DNA of 64,000 nt from Neisseria sp. oral taxon 014 str. F0314 (GCF_005886145.1 NZ_CP040504.1:1116001-1180000), one strand, 5' to 3'; counted from the first letter of the stretch, positions 18,957-28,227 are shown. Notes: generated by a model not told the origin, from the letters alone. A program made the numbers and translations.

Positions 18957-19478
18957 CTATCTTTGTTGAATCACGCGGTAACCGCCTCCAAAATTTCTGC
19001 CGGTTTTCGCACACAACTCATCTCCGCATCTTACAACATTTGCACGATTGATCCGGCCAATCATATCTGCATCTAATCTTTTCTGCTCCACCATTTTAGA
19101 GAAAAAGAAAAGCAATGCAATCCCTCCAATAACCAATGCTGCCAAAGTAATTGACACAATCAATACTACCCGGGAAGAGATTTTTTTATTTTCTTCATTT
19201 ACCTTATGCAAATAAGCATTAAATTCCTGCACCTGTTCCAGCATCTGATTACGCGCACCCTCCATATCTTTAACATAACCTTTCATAGAAACCGACAGCT
19301 CCCTCGTTACCTCGCTCCTAACCATCTCAGTAATCATTTTACGCTGCTCACCCAATGACTTATCTAATTTAGATTCAATATTTCTGACGATATTTTCTCC
19401 ATTTTGCTTGAATTGAGCCATAACTTCGGCCGTTTCAATCAATAGATTTTCAGCCCGCTCCAATTCATTATCGTCCAT
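18957..19478 (-). CDS. Hypothetical coiled-coil membrane protein, last gene of the accessory island
   Basis: A 173-residue protein with no recognised family. The start at 19478 (MDDNELERAENLL) has GGAGG eight bases before it; ATG 19493 is an alternative. Residues about 1-100 are charged and helical with heptad spacing (coiled coil), residues about 105-130 form one membrane segment (VVLIVSITLAALVIGGIALL), and a 40-residue tail carries two cysteines in RCGDELCAKTG. The likely topology is cytoplasmic coiled coil and periplasmic tail. It lies 29 bases downstream of a peptidoglycan-hydrolase-like gene. Base composition is clearly lower in GC than its neighbours. Plasmid-mobilisation proteins can look similar, so a link to a lost mobile element is possible. 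Confidence 0.7.
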   Translation of the reverse strand: MDDNELERAENLLIETAEVMAQFKQNGENIVRNIESKLDKSLGEQRKMITEMVRSEVTRELSVSMKGYVKDMEGARNQMLEQVQEFNAYLHKVNEENKKISSRVVLIVSITLAALVIGGIALLFFFSKMVEQKRLDADMIGRINRANVVRCGDELCAKTGRNFGGGYRVIQQR

Positions 19479-19507
19479 ATCCCAAACCTCCATATCCAAC
19501 TAGCTGA

Positions 19508-20326
19508 TTAAAAAGAACGTCCGCCAAAACTACGCTCCTGATGTATTTCAGGTTGTATATCTTGCACTGCCCCCCTTTGTCGTACTTGCTCCAATCTTTC
19601 CTGCTGTCTTTCTCTGAAATTCTCAACCACATCAGAATTTTCTGCCAACACTTGAGCAGCAAAAGAACCATCAGTATCATTCTTAAAACCTTGGATTAAA
19701 GCTCTAAGTCTGTCTGATTTATTAGGATTGGGATTTATAGGTTTTGTCATTTCATTATTATCATTTATTTCTTTTTTCAAATCCGGTATGACAGTAACAA
19801 TACCTTCTTTCCAACCTTCAAATTTTGAAATTCCATCTGCAAGGGCGGATAACTCCTTGCTCGTCATATCTCCAATCTTTTTATCCTGTAAATCCACTCC
19901 TTGTTGTCTTGCCACATTGTAAATAGTTTTCTCTTGACTATCCCAATGCGTCTTCCCAGAATAATCAGGTTTAGAATACTCTCTAATCATATTATGAACA
20001 TTTAGATTACTAAACCGATCAGTCAACAATTTGATTTTAGCAGCCCTACCAGCATCCATATCTTCAAAAATGGCATTACCCCACTGATCCAATGCCACCA
20101 CACCTTCATATTTACTTTGAGCTGCCGACAATGCCTTTTCCTTTGTCCGTGATGTTCTCACAGTATGATCAGCACTGTTTGCATATTCAAATTTTAGATT
20201 CCCTGGATTATTATTCCTCCAAGCCACAGTGCCACCCGTTCGTTTTTCTATCGAACCATCATTCATTTGATATGTTCTTTCAGTACCTTTAGTTTCTACT
20301 AAAGTAACAATTTTCTTTTCAGTCAT
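19508..20326 (-). CDS. Predicted peptidoglycan-hydrolase-like (NPGN-motif) protein
   Basis: A 272-residue protein whose region about 20-170 resembles the domain found in phage-type structural lysins and some secreted effectors: AWRNNNPGNLKF (about 38-49), a WGNAIFEDMDAGRAAKI segment (about 84-100), and a NVHNMIREYSKP segment (about 113-124). Members of this group are thought to act on peptidoglycan; activity here is inferred. There is no signal peptide, so export, if any, needs another route. The C-terminal third (about 180-272) is polar and glutamine/arginine-rich, ending GGRSF. The start at 20326 has GGAG seven bases before it; an upstream ATG at 20350 lacks a site. It is the middle of three same-strand, AT-rich genes. 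Confidence 0.7.
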   Translation of the reverse strand: MTEKKIVTLVETKGTERTYQMNDGSIEKRTGGTVAWRNNNPGNLKFEYANSADHTVRTSRTKEKALSAAQSKYEGVVALDQWGNAIFEDMDAGRAAKIKLLTDRFSNLNVHNMIREYSKPDYSGKTHWDSQEKTIYNVARQQGVDLQDKKIGDMTSKELSALADGISKFEGWKEGIVTVIPDLKKEINDNNEMTKPINPNPNKSDRLRALIQGFKNDTDGSFAAQVLAENSDVVENFRERQQERLEQVRQRGAVQDIQPEIHQERSFGGRSF

Positions 20327-20358
20327 AACCAAACTCCAAATTAAATACAAAATTAAAT

Positions 20359-20997
20359 TTAATTAACTTTTTTCTGGTTGGTATCATAATCCTCATCTAA
20401 TATTTTTTTTAGATTATGCCAATCAGGGTTAAAATCATCCAAACTTTTTCCATATTGAGCAACATGATTTGAAATATATTTTCTATATTCGCCTTCTGGT
20501 TGTTTCAACTTAAACACAATATTCCGTGCCACTATTGTTTTAAATTTGTGTGTTTTAGGCTGATATTTGAATTTATAGATGGAAAATGATGGATTAAACC
20601 TTATGTCAAAATACTGAGTAATAGTAATCATTCCTTTGCCAAGCGCAATTTCACCGTTACTCAAAGGGTCCGGATAAGGTTCATAATTACTGCATTTTGA
20701 ACAAGCTATTATATTATTATTTTTTACAACTTGTTCAAGTATATTTTTCTTATTACGTAAAAAAACCAATAATGTTCTAGCATGGCCATATTCCTGATCA
20801 TCCGCAATACTCTCTATAACAACGACAGCATCTTGTCGACCATCCTTATTCAGATCTCCTGTTTTATATGACAACACCCTGCTTTCATTATCTAAAAATT
20901 TCGATACCTCTCTTGGAATACTCTGCTCGCTCGAATAAGATGTTGCCGTCACCAACATCATTACAAAAGAAAAAATTACTTTGTTTTTTTGTCTCAT
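20359..20997 (-). CDS. Hypothetical exported protein with FG-GAP-like segment, first gene of the island
   Basis: A 212-residue protein with a Sec signal peptide (basic MRQKNK, hydrophobic FSFVMMLVTATSY, likely cleavage near residue 22). Residues about 45-60 contain GDLNKDGRQDAVVVIE, which resembles the calcium-binding turn of FG-GAP or VCBS repeats. A CSKC pair follows near residue 100. The function is unknown. Because it is periplasmic and encoded next to a predicted peptidoglycan hydrolase it could be the protecting partner of that protein, but this is only a hypothesis. AAGGA lies ten bases before the ATG at 20997. GC is well below the window average. Confidence 0.68.
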   Translation of the reverse strand: MRQKNKVIFSFVMMLVTATSYSSEQSIPREVSKFLDNESRVLSYKTGDLNKDGRQDAVVVIESIADDQEYGHARTLLVFLRNKKNILEQVVKNNNIIACSKCSNYEPYPDPLSNGEIALGKGMITITQYFDIRFNPSFSIYKFKYQPKTHKFKTIVARNIVFKLKQPEGEYRKYISNHVAQYGKSLDDFNPDWHNLKKILDEDYDTNQKKVN

Positions 20998-21241
20998 TAA
21001 TTAATCATCCTTTTTGACCAAGATTTAAGATAAACACTGATAAATTAGGTATTTCGCATTCTACCAGTCTTAAAACGGACTTTAAAGACAAATTCTTTTT
21101 CTTGTTTTTTCCAAAAACTTTTACAAAATCAATCCATCAGACATGATCCCATATTCATTTTTTCTTTTCCTCTTATCTGACTACTACCTATTTGAACCAT
21201 TACCTGTTTTTTTGTACAATTCGACCATCCCAAATATTTCT

Positions 21242-21266
21242 CAGGCCGTCTGAAAAAACGGCCTGA
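21242..21266. repeat. Short uptake-sequence hairpin upstream of prfC
   Basis: CAGGCCGT and ACGGCCTG pair around CTGAAAAA. The 290-base gap between the island and prfC holds nothing else that I can recognise. Confidence 0.6.
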
Positions 21267-21287
21267 ACCTTTTTGCAAAGAAAGCCC

Positions 21288-22883
21288 ATGTCACAAGAAA
21301 TCCTCGACCAAGTGCGCCGCCGCCGCACGTTTGCCATCATCTCCCACCCCGACGCGGGTAAAACCACGCTGACCGAAAAACTCTTGCTGTTTTCAGGTGC
21401 GATTCAGAGCGCGGGTACGGTGAAAGGCAAGAAAACCGGCAAATTCGCCACCTCTGACTGGATGGAAATCGAGAAGCAGCGCGGCATTTCCGTGGCATCA
21501 AGCGTGATGCAGTTCGACTACAAAGACCACACCGTCAACCTCTTGGACACACCGGGACACCAAGACTTCTCCGAAGATACCTACCGCGTTTTGACCGCCG
21601 TTGACAGCGCGTTGATGGTGATTGACGCGGCAAAAGGCGTGGAAGCGCAAACCATCAAACTCTTGAACGTCTGCCGCCTGCGCAATACGCCGATTGTCAC
21701 GTTCATGAACAAATACGACCGCGAAGTGCGCGACTCTTTGGAATTGCTGGACGAAGTGGAAAATATTTTAAAAATCCGCTGCGCACCCGTCACTTGGCCG
21801 ATCGGCATGGGCAAAAACTTCAAAGGCGTGTACCACATCCTGAACGACGAAATCTATCTCTTTGAAGCGGGCGGCGAACGCCTGCCGCACGAATTCGACA
21901 TCATCAAAGGCATCGACAATCCCGAACTGGAACAACGCTTTCCGCTGGAAATCCAGCAGTTGCGCGACGAAATCGAATTGGTGCAGGCGGCTTCCAACGA
22001 GTTCAATCTCGACGAATTTCTCGCCGGCGAACTCACACCCGTGTTCTTCGGCTCTGCGATTAACAACTTCGGTATTCAGGAAATCCTCAATTCATTGATT
22101 GACTGGGCGCCAGCACCGAAACCGCGCGACGCGACCGTGCGCATGGTCGAGCCGGACGAGCCGAAATTTTCCGGATTCATCTTTAAAATCCAAGCCAATA
22201 TGGACCCGAAACACCGCGACCGCATCGCCTTTTTGCGCGTCTGCTCCGGCAAATTCGAGCGCGGCATGAAGATGAAACACCTGCGCATCAACCGCGAAAT
22301 CGCCGCCTCCAGCGTGGTCACGTTCATGTCGCACGACCGCGAGCTGGTGGAAGAAGCCTACGCAGGCGACATCATCGGCATCCCGAACCACGGGAACATC
22401 CAAATCGGCGACAGCTTCTCCGAAGGCGAACAACTGGCGTTCACCGGCATCCCCTTCTTCGCGCCCGAACTGTTCCGCAGCGTCCGCATCAAAAACCCGC
22501 TGAAAATCAAGCAACTGCAAAAAGGTTTGCAACAGCTTGGCGAAGAAGGCGCGGTACAAGTCTTCAAACCGATGAGCGGCGCAGATTTGATTTTGGGCGC
22601 AGTCGGCGTGTTGCAGTTTGAAGTCGTTACCTCGCGCCTCGCCAACGAATACGGCGTAGAAGCCGTGTTCGACAACGCATCCATCTGGTCGGCGCGCTGG
22701 GTATCGTGCGAAGACAAGAAAAAACTGGCAGAGTTTGAAAAAGCCAATGCGGGCAACCTCGCCATCGACGCAGGCGGCAACCTCGCCTACCTCGCCCCCA
22801 ACCGTGTGAATCTGGGACTCACGCAAGAACGCTGGCCGGATATTGTGTTCCACGAAACGCGCGAGCATTCGGTTAAACTGTAA
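21288..22883 (+). CDS. prfC: Peptide chain release factor 3
   Basis: RF3 is the GTPase that recycles RF1 and RF2 from the ribosome after termination. The start at 21288 ([15 protein letters not shown]) gives 531 residues, the family length; a TTG five codons upstream is not needed. The G domain shows the P-loop [12 protein letters not shown] (about 18-29), GISVASSVM (switch I, about 66-74), DTPGHQDF (about 90-97) and NKYDRE (about 144-149). Domains 2 and 3 follow in the usual order. It is a single gene ending at an uptake-sequence terminator. Confidence 0.96.
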   Translation: MSQEILDQVRRRRTFAIISHPDAGKTTLTEKLLLFSGAIQSAGTVKGKKTGKFATSDWMEIEKQRGISVASSVMQFDYKDHTVNLLDTPGHQDFSEDTYRVLTAVDSALMVIDAAKGVEAQTIKLLNVCRLRNTPIVTFMNKYDREVRDSLELLDEVENILKIRCAPVTWPIGMGKNFKGVYHILNDEIYLFEAGGERLPHEFDIIKGIDNPELEQRFPLEIQQLRDEIELVQAASNEFNLDEFLAGELTPVFFGSAINNFGIQEILNSLIDWAPAPKPRDATVRMVEPDEPKFSGFIFKIQANMDPKHRDRIAFLRVCSGKFERGMKMKHLRINREIAASSVVTFMSHDRELVEEAYAGDIIGIPNHGNIQIGDSFSEGEQLAFTGIPFFAPELFRSVRIKNPLKIKQLQKGLQQLGEEGAVQVFKPMSGADLILGAVGVLQFEVVTSRLANEYGVEAVFDNASIWSARWVSCEDKKKLAEFEKANAGNLAIDAGGNLAYLAPNRVNLGLTQERWPDIVFHETREHSVKL

Positions 22884-22888
22884 AATCC

Positions 22889-22920
22889 AAAGGCCGTCTG
22901 AAAATTTTAGACGGCCTTTT
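22889..22920. terminator. Uptake-sequence terminator between prfC and the TSUP gene
   Basis: AAAGGCCGTCTGAAAA pairs with TTTTAGACGGCCTTTT. The right arm lacks one base of the uptake core (TTTAGACGGC), so only the left copy is a functional uptake sequence. Confidence 0.85.
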
Positions 22921-22930
22921 CAGTTTGGCA

Positions 22931-23701
22931 TCAACTCAATAAATCCCAAGCGAATTTTCCAATCGTCAGGCACAGCAGCAGCATGAATCCGTAACGCAGG
23001 AAACGGGTTCCGCCGCGTATCGCCAACCGCGCGCCGACCACGCCGCCGCATAAATTCGCCAGTGCCAACGGTACCGCCCATGCCCATACGACATGCCCTT
23101 GCGGGATGAAAAATGTTAGCGCGGCAAGGTTGGTGGTCGAATTGATGACTTTGCCCGCCGCGTTTGCCGTCAGGAAATCGTAACCGTAAAAACGGACGAA
23201 CACGAAAGCCAGCAGGCTGCCCGTTCCCGGCCCGAAAATGCCGTCGTAAAAACCGATTAACGCGCCGAAAAACAAGCCCCACCACGTTTCGCGGCGCGTC
23301 AGTTTTTCGGTGCGCACCGCCTGCCCCAAGTCTTTTTTCAGAAAAGTATAAAGGCACATGGCAATCATGATGACCAGCATCGCCGATTTCATGTATTGCA
23401 CGGGGAAATACGCCACGGCATTCGCGCCCAGATAGGAAGCGGCAAACGCCAGCACGGCGGCGGGCAGCAGCATTTTCCACGGCACGGAGATTCTGCGCAG
23501 ATACTGCCCCGTTGCGGTCAGCGTGCCGCAGCATGAAGCGAATTTATTGATGCCCATCACCGAAGCCACGGGCGTAGCGTTCGGTAATAAATTGAACAAT
23601 CCGGGTATCTGCAACAGGCCTCCGCCACCAACCGCCGCGTCCATCAAACCTGCGGCAAAACCGATTAACAGCAGGTAATAAAAAAACGAATCTGCAAGCA
23701 T
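22931..23701 (-). CDS. TSUP (TauE/SafE) family membrane transporter
   Basis: A predicted anion exporter or permease of about 256 residues with about eight membrane segments. Family features are the N-terminal GFAAGLMDAAVGGGGLLQIPGL region (about 13-33), with the glycine cluster VGGGG, and its repeat in the second half, GFYDGIFGPGTGSLLAF (about 150-166). Substrates of this family include sulfite, sulfonates and organosulfur compounds; which one applies is not visible. The ATG at 23701 is preferred over 23710 because AAGGG is nine bases upstream of it. No clear partners nearby. Confidence 0.88.
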   Translation of the reverse strand: MLADSFFYYLLLIGFAAGLMDAAVGGGGLLQIPGLFNLLPNATPVASVMGINKFASCCGTLTATGQYLRRISVPWKMLLPAAVLAFAASYLGANAVAYFPVQYMKSAMLVIMIAMCLYTFLKKDLGQAVRTEKLTRRETWWGLFFGALIGFYDGIFGPGTGSLLAFVFVRFYGYDFLTANAAGKVINSTTNLAALTFFIPQGHVVWAWAVPLALANLCGGVVGARLAIRGGTRFLRYGFMLLLCLTIGKFAWDLLS

Positions 23702-23762
23702 AGTTTTCATCCCTTGAAAACAAAGCGATTGTCCGCGAGTTTAAGCACCATGACAAACTACA

Positions 23763-23812
23763 AAGGCCGTCTGAAAAAATCTTTGCGGCCAACCTGTTTT
23801 CAGACGGCCTTT
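23763..23812. repeat. Inverted uptake-sequence pair
   Basis: AAGGCCGTCTGAAAA and TTTTCAGACGGCCTT with a loop of about 20 bases, in the promoter side of the TSUP gene and before the pseudogene. Confidence 0.8.
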
Positions 23813-23884
23813 CTTTTTAAATTCAGTTACTAAAATTGCGGATTGAAAATTCTTGAATCACAACTGTTTTTTACACCTCAAACT

Positions 23885-24349
23885 ATGGAACACCGAACGC
23901 AAAAACTACGGGCGCATGGGCATTTTCGCCCACATTGTTTCCGCGGCCGCTGGCTGCAACGGCCGATTTACCTCGGCCAGATTGCCGCACAAGCCATTTA
24001 TACCTATAAATTTCTGAAAATGCTGTGGCATCTGGTCAGCAATCTGGGCATTATGGATGAAACACCGTCATGCTTGCCGTACTCAATCTGATTGGCGTCG
24101 TGATGATTGCCAATCTGCTGACAATGGTGATTATTTGAAAGTCAAACTATCGATGTCCATCATCAGCATTTTGTCTATTCATTTGCTGCAAACGTTCATC
24201 AATGCGGCCAATCTCTCTGAAAAGCAAAAATCATGTGGCAATATATCATCCACCTGCTTTCTGATTTCTGCTTTCTGATTTCCGCCATCGCCATGACTTT
24301 GCCGGACAAAATCGTATACAGATACAGCACGACGCATAAGGCGCATTGA
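23885..24349 (+). pseudogene. Decayed YqhA/UPF0114-family membrane protein gene
   Basis: Pieces of one membrane protein can be read across frames. From 23885, MEHRTQKL...[37 protein letters not shown] matches the first two helices of the YqhA family as I remember it. Near 24066 the frame shifts to [21 protein letters not shown] deletion removes the middle loop. [24 protein letters not shown] then continues in a third frame from about 24135, and after another shift [17 protein letters not shown]....DKIVY..THKAH ends at 24349 with TGA. About 165 residues would be expected. The gene is therefore inactivated by at least two frameshifts, an in-frame loss and small insertions (for instance in the first helix). 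Confidence 0.8.
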
Positions 24350-24470
24350 CTACCGGTTGACACCATAAATAGCAATGATTTTATGGCCGCTTAAAACAAG
24401 AATGACATAACGCGTCGTACCCTTGGCGGCTTCGCCATATTTTAGCCGGCTTATCACGGTCTATATAAAC

Positions 24471-24512
24471 AGGCCGTCTGAAATCCTTGATTCAAGGTTT
24501 TTCAGACGGCCT
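24471..24512 (-). terminator. Nested uptake-sequence terminator of pqiABC
   Basis: AGGCCGTCTGAAA and TTTCAGACGGCCT form the outer stem and CCTTGA/TCAAGG extends it, giving an almost continuous hairpin 25 bases after the pqiC stop. Confidence 0.85.
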
Positions 24513-24536
24513 TTCGTCTTTTTGGTTTTGCGATTT

Positions 24537-25055
24537 TCAATAAGCAACCGCTTGTGCCACTTTGCCCAAGCCGTTTTCCAAAGATTCGAGCATGGCGGTA
24601 TAGCCGTCGCCTTGTTGCGGTGTGGTGATGTCAAACGGTTTGCTGCGTCCGTCCGGCCATAAGGCGTAGCCGCTGACGGTGGTTTGCCCCTGATAGCTGC
24701 CTTGGAAGGCTTCGATATAGATTTTCAGGGTTTGGCCGCTTTGGCTGCGTGAGGCGGGAACGAAAGTATGGCGCGGGTTGAGGCGGTTGAGTTTGTTGCT
24801 GAGGTTTGCCGCCAACGCGCCGTCGAGCGGCGCCGCCCAAAGGTGGTTCTTCGCCAGATTCACGTGATATGCGTCGGTTTGGTAAACGAGGCCGCCGCTG
24901 GCTAGCGGTTCGGCAAGGTTGACTTTGACTGCTATTTCACTGCCTTGCGCCGCCGGCCGGATGTATTGGCTGTCGGGCAGAACGAAATATTGCGGGCTTT
25001 GCGTAGTGCCGCAGGCGGCAAGCGTCAGGGCGGCGGCAATCGGGAAGAGGCGCAT
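24537..25055 (-). CDS. pqiC: Outer-membrane lipoprotein PqiC (ABC-type transport auxiliary)
   Basis: A 172-residue lipoprotein: the signal MRLFPIAAALTLAACGTT has the lipobox LAAC with the acylated cysteine at residue 15. The rest matches the PqiC/YmbA auxiliary domain (YFVLPDSQYIRP, about 23-34, and a YTAMLESLENGLG region at the end). In E. coli it anchors the PqiB needle to the outer membrane. The start overlaps the pqiB stop by one base (TAATG), so translation is coupled. It is last in pqiABC. Confidence 0.9.
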   Translation of the reverse strand: MRLFPIAAALTLAACGTTQSPQYFVLPDSQYIRPAAQGSEIAVKVNLAEPLASGGLVYQTDAYHVNLAKNHLWAAPLDGALAANLSNKLNRLNPRHTFVPASRSQSGQTLKIYIEAFQGSYQGQTTVSGYALWPDGRSKPFDITTPQQGDGYTAMLESLENGLGKVAQAVAY

Positions 25056-26716
25056 TATCGGCTTCCTTTCGGGATGGGGTCTTTGCTGCTGCTGTTAAAA
25101 ATCAGCGCGTTGGGTTTTTCTTTCAAAGTATTAATGACGGGCTGTACGTCTCTGAGGGTTCTATCCAGGCTTTGCAGGGTATTTTGTACGTCGCCGTAGA
25201 TGGGCGATTGCGGCGATACGCCTTGCAGGGTCTGGCGCAATTCTTTCAGGGTTTGGTTCAGCTCGTTGGGGATGTTTTGCGTTTGCGGTTTGCCGACCAG
25301 TTTGTCAATGGAGCTTAGGGCGGCATTGGCAGATTTGAGGGTGGATTTGAGTTCGGCGAGCGAGCCGTTCAACCCTGTAACGGTTTTATCCAACGGCAGA
25401 TTGTTGAATTTCTCCAGCAAATCCGCCACTTTCGCCTGCAAATCGTCCAAACCGCCGCCTCGTGTGGCAATGACGGTATCGCCTGCGTAAACGGTGTGCG
25501 GTCTCAGCTTGGGCGAAGAAGAAGGCTGGTCGGTCAGTTCGACCATTTTGCTGCCGGTCAGCAGGTTGTTGCTGGAAATGGTAGCGGTCAGACCTTTGCC
25601 CAAAGCTGCTTGGAATTGTTGTTTCCAATGTTCTTTGCTTTGTTCGTCGGCATTGATTTCCATGCGCGACGGCTCGATGCGGATACGCACGGGAATCCAG
25701 CCGTTTTCAAACAATCGCAGGCTGTCGTTGCGGTCGAAATAGGGAACGTCGGAAACTACGCCCACATTCAGTCCTTTATATTCGACGGGCGAACCGGCGG
25801 TCAAGCCGCGCACGGACTGTTTGAAAAATGCGGTGTAATACAACGAACGGTCGTCAGGCAGATTTGCCACTTCGCTGCGGCTGTTGTAAAGCGTGAAACT
25901 GTCTTCACTTTTCACATTTTTGCTGTCTTTGGTTTTCGGCGAATCAAACGAAATCGCACCGGAAAGCAACGCGGGTAGAGGGGCGGAATTGAGTTTCACA
26001 CCGCTGCCCGTGGTTTCGATATTGATGCCGCTCTCCAGCCAGAAGCGGCTGGCGGAATTAATCAGTTTGTCGTTCGGGCTTTGGATGAAGATGGTGTAAT
26101 GCACGGTTTGGTCGGATGGCTCGAAACGCGCGCTTTCCACCTGCCCGACCATAAAGTTTTCATAAAGCACCGGGCTGCTGACGTTGAGTATTTTGTCGTT
26201 TTGGCCGACCAGCTTCAGACGCAGGCCGCTTTGCCCGATGGCGGCAATCGGCGGAATATCCTGCACTTCAAATACATCCTTCGTTTCATTGCTTTTGCCC
26301 GGCGTGAACGCGATATACGAGCCGGACAGGAGCGTGCTCAAACCGGTTACGCCGCTTTGGTCGATACGCGGCTTGACCACCCAAAATTGCGTATCGCTGC
26401 GGATGAGGTCTTTCGCATCGGCGTTAAGCTGGGCGGTTACTTCCACGCCTTTTTGGTCGTCGCGCAATTTAATGCGGGTAACCCTGCCGACATCGACGTT
26501 CAACACTTTAATCACCGTATTGTTAACTTCAATACCTTCCGCGCTGTCCATCAGCAGCGTAACAACCGGCCCTCTGTTGCGGATATCTTTCACCAGCAGC
26601 CAGCCGCCCGCCAAAAGCGCAATCAGCGGGATCAACCACACGACTGACGTGAAGACATTGGTTTTTTTGACACGCGCGGGAGCGTGATGTGTTTGAGAAG
26701 AATCGTGTTTTTTCAT
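25055..26716 (-). CDS. pqiB: MCE-domain intermembrane transport protein PqiB
   Basis: PqiB forms hexameric stacked MCE rings and a helical needle across the periplasm for lipid transport between membranes. The 553 residues show an N-terminal membrane anchor (about 24-42), then MCE domains each opening with a VxxLMDSAEGIEVNNTVIK-like pattern (about 51-68; a second near 160 and a third near 285 with GLTAGSPVEYKGLNVG), followed by a long helical region (about 425-540) rich in leucine and glutamine that makes the needle. The start overlaps the pqiA stop (ATGA). Length is close to the E. coli protein. Confidence 0.93.
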   Translation of the reverse strand: MKKHDSSQTHHAPARVKKTNVFTSVVWLIPLIALLAGGWLLVKDIRNRGPVVTLLMDSAEGIEVNNTVIKVLNVDVGRVTRIKLRDDQKGVEVTAQLNADAKDLIRSDTQFWVVKPRIDQSGVTGLSTLLSGSYIAFTPGKSNETKDVFEVQDIPPIAAIGQSGLRLKLVGQNDKILNVSSPVLYENFMVGQVESARFEPSDQTVHYTIFIQSPNDKLINSASRFWLESGINIETTGSGVKLNSAPLPALLSGAISFDSPKTKDSKNVKSEDSFTLYNSRSEVANLPDDRSLYYTAFFKQSVRGLTAGSPVEYKGLNVGVVSDVPYFDRNDSLRLFENGWIPVRIRIEPSRMEINADEQSKEHWKQQFQAALGKGLTATISSNNLLTGSKMVELTDQPSSSPKLRPHTVYAGDTVIATRGGGLDDLQAKVADLLEKFNNLPLDKTVTGLNGSLAELKSTLKSANAALSSIDKLVGKPQTQNIPNELNQTLKELRQTLQGVSPQSPIYGDVQNTLQSLDRTLRDVQPVINTLKEKPNALIFNSSSKDPIPKGSR

Positions 26717-28026
26717 TGTTTTCGGGTATCGCTAGAATCAAGGCCGTCTGAAAGCTGTTGCTGCCTGTCCCAAATCAGACGGGGGTCGAAATAATAAGCA
26801 GACAACATAGTAAGAATAACGACCAGACAGAAATAAACCGCCGCACCGCCCGGCACGACACGCGCCATATTGGTATGGAACGCACTCATCAGAATAATAA
26901 TCACAAAAATATCAATCATCGACCAACGGCCGATAGATTCGGTAATCCGGTACAGCACCGACATTTTCGCCGCACTCATCGGCGGCTTGAAATAGGCCGA
27001 CGCAATCAAAACTGCCATTGCAATAATCTTCAACACCGGCACCATAATGCTCGCACTGAAAATAATCACGGCAATCATCCTATCGCCGTCGTTCCACATA
27101 TACACAATACCGTTGAAAATCGTATTAATCTCTAAAGCCGTCGGGTTGGACGAAATCATAATCGGCAGGATATTGGCAGGAAAATACAAAATTAGAGCCG
27201 CCAAGAGAAAAGCCAACGAAATATTCAGGCTTTTCGGACGGCGGCGGTATAAATCCGCACCGCACACACCACAGGGATGTTCGTCCTTATCACGGAAATA
27301 CAGGCAGCGGCTGCAACAGATTTTGTCCTCCGAGGCCGTCTGAACCGCATGACCACCCGTCAGCCTATGGATTTTATAATAAACCCAATGCTGCGGAATC
27401 GAGACCGATGTCCGAATCAGCATGACCGACAACGGAAACATCAGATAAAACGCCGAGCCGAACTCCACCACCGCCACGGAAGAAAGCTTGATATACGCCA
27501 CCAAAGTGGAAATGAAAAACACGTCCACCATAATCCAGTGGCGCATCCGCACCAAAATACGCGTTGCAAAACGCAGCGCAGGATATGCCCTTTCCCGCAC
27601 TAGAGCGGTATAGACATACAAACACAACAGTAAAAACAGCAAAGGAGCACCAAAAGTCAGGACAAACATCACCTCCGCCAGAAAACCGTAATCCAGTGAA
27701 ATCAACAGACGCATCATCTGAGGCAGCGACAAAATCGACGTTACGCCAAACAAGTCCACGCGCACATAAACCATACTGTACGCAAAAGCCATTAGAATCA
27801 ACGAAGTCAGAGCATAAGCGAGGGGCACGATATACGGATTGTTTTCCACCTCCACCACTTCATGATTACACACAGGACAATGCGCTTCCTGTCCCTGTCG
27901 CAGCGTCGGAATATCCATACGGCAACCGCAATCGGGACATTCTACCGTATGAGCAGGCAGCGTCGCATCAGGAAGATAAGACTTGTAACGCCACCAGCGA
28001 TGGTAGATACGAACAGGCTTCATCAT
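26713..28026 (-). CDS. pqiA: Inner-membrane protein PqiA
   Basis: PqiA is the polytopic partner of PqiB. The 437 residues hold two homologous halves, each with a zinc-ribbon-like start and four membrane segments: CPDCGCRM...CPVCNH (about 35-58) and CCSRCLYF...CGVCGADL (about 238-260). Membrane segments are near 70-90, 115-135, 155-180 and 188-205 in the first half and 275-295, 320-340, 370-390 and 395-415 in the second. An uptake sequence is read in frame in the linker (VQTASEDK). It is the first gene of pqiA-pqiB-pqiC. The ATG pair at 28026 lacks a strong ribosome site. Confidence 0.93.
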   Translation of the reverse strand: MMKPVRIYHRWWRYKSYLPDATLPAHTVECPDCGCRMDIPTLRQGQEAHCPVCNHEVVEVENNPYIVPLAYALTSLILMAFAYSMVYVRVDLFGVTSILSLPQMMRLLISLDYGFLAEVMFVLTFGAPLLFLLLCLYVYTALVRERAYPALRFATRILVRMRHWIMVDVFFISTLVAYIKLSSVAVVEFGSAFYLMFPLSVMLIRTSVSIPQHWVYYKIHRLTGGHAVQTASEDKICCSRCLYFRDKDEHPCGVCGADLYRRRPKSLNISLAFLLAALILYFPANILPIMISSNPTALEINTIFNGIVYMWNDGDRMIAVIIFSASIMVPVLKIIAMAVLIASAYFKPPMSAAKMSVLYRITESIGRWSMIDIFVIIILMSAFHTNMARVVPGGAAVYFCLVVILTMLSAYYFDPRLIWDRQQQLSDGLDSSDTRKQ

Positions 28027-28138
28027 TGGGACAAGGAACCGGAAAATCTTTAAGAATCCGCATTATAAAGGAAAAACAGGCATTTGCCGATTCTATATTA
28101 AAATCAGCAAATACCTGTATCCCAGCCGGATTGGAATC

Positions 28139-28162
28139 ATTACCGAAACGGTAAGAATTTTT
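28139..28162 (+). terminator. Small hairpin with T run upstream of pqiA
   Basis: TTACCG-AAA-CGGTAA followed by GAATTTTTT reads as a plus-strand terminator, but no plus-strand gene precedes it. It could stop antisense transcription coming through pqiA. Low certainty. Confidence 0.35.
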
Positions 28163-28175
28163 TGAGGATTACAAA

Positions 28176-28206
28176 TAAAAAGAGAACCTGTCGAAACAGG
28201 TTCTCC
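28176..28206 (-). terminator. Terminator of the porin gene
   Basis: GAGAACCTGT / ACAGGTTCTC (ten base pairs, four-base loop) followed on the minus strand by TTTTTATTTG, 22 bases after the porin stop. It does not use an uptake sequence. Confidence 0.92.
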
Positions 28207-28227
28207 TTCCCAGCTAATCTTTTCAGA

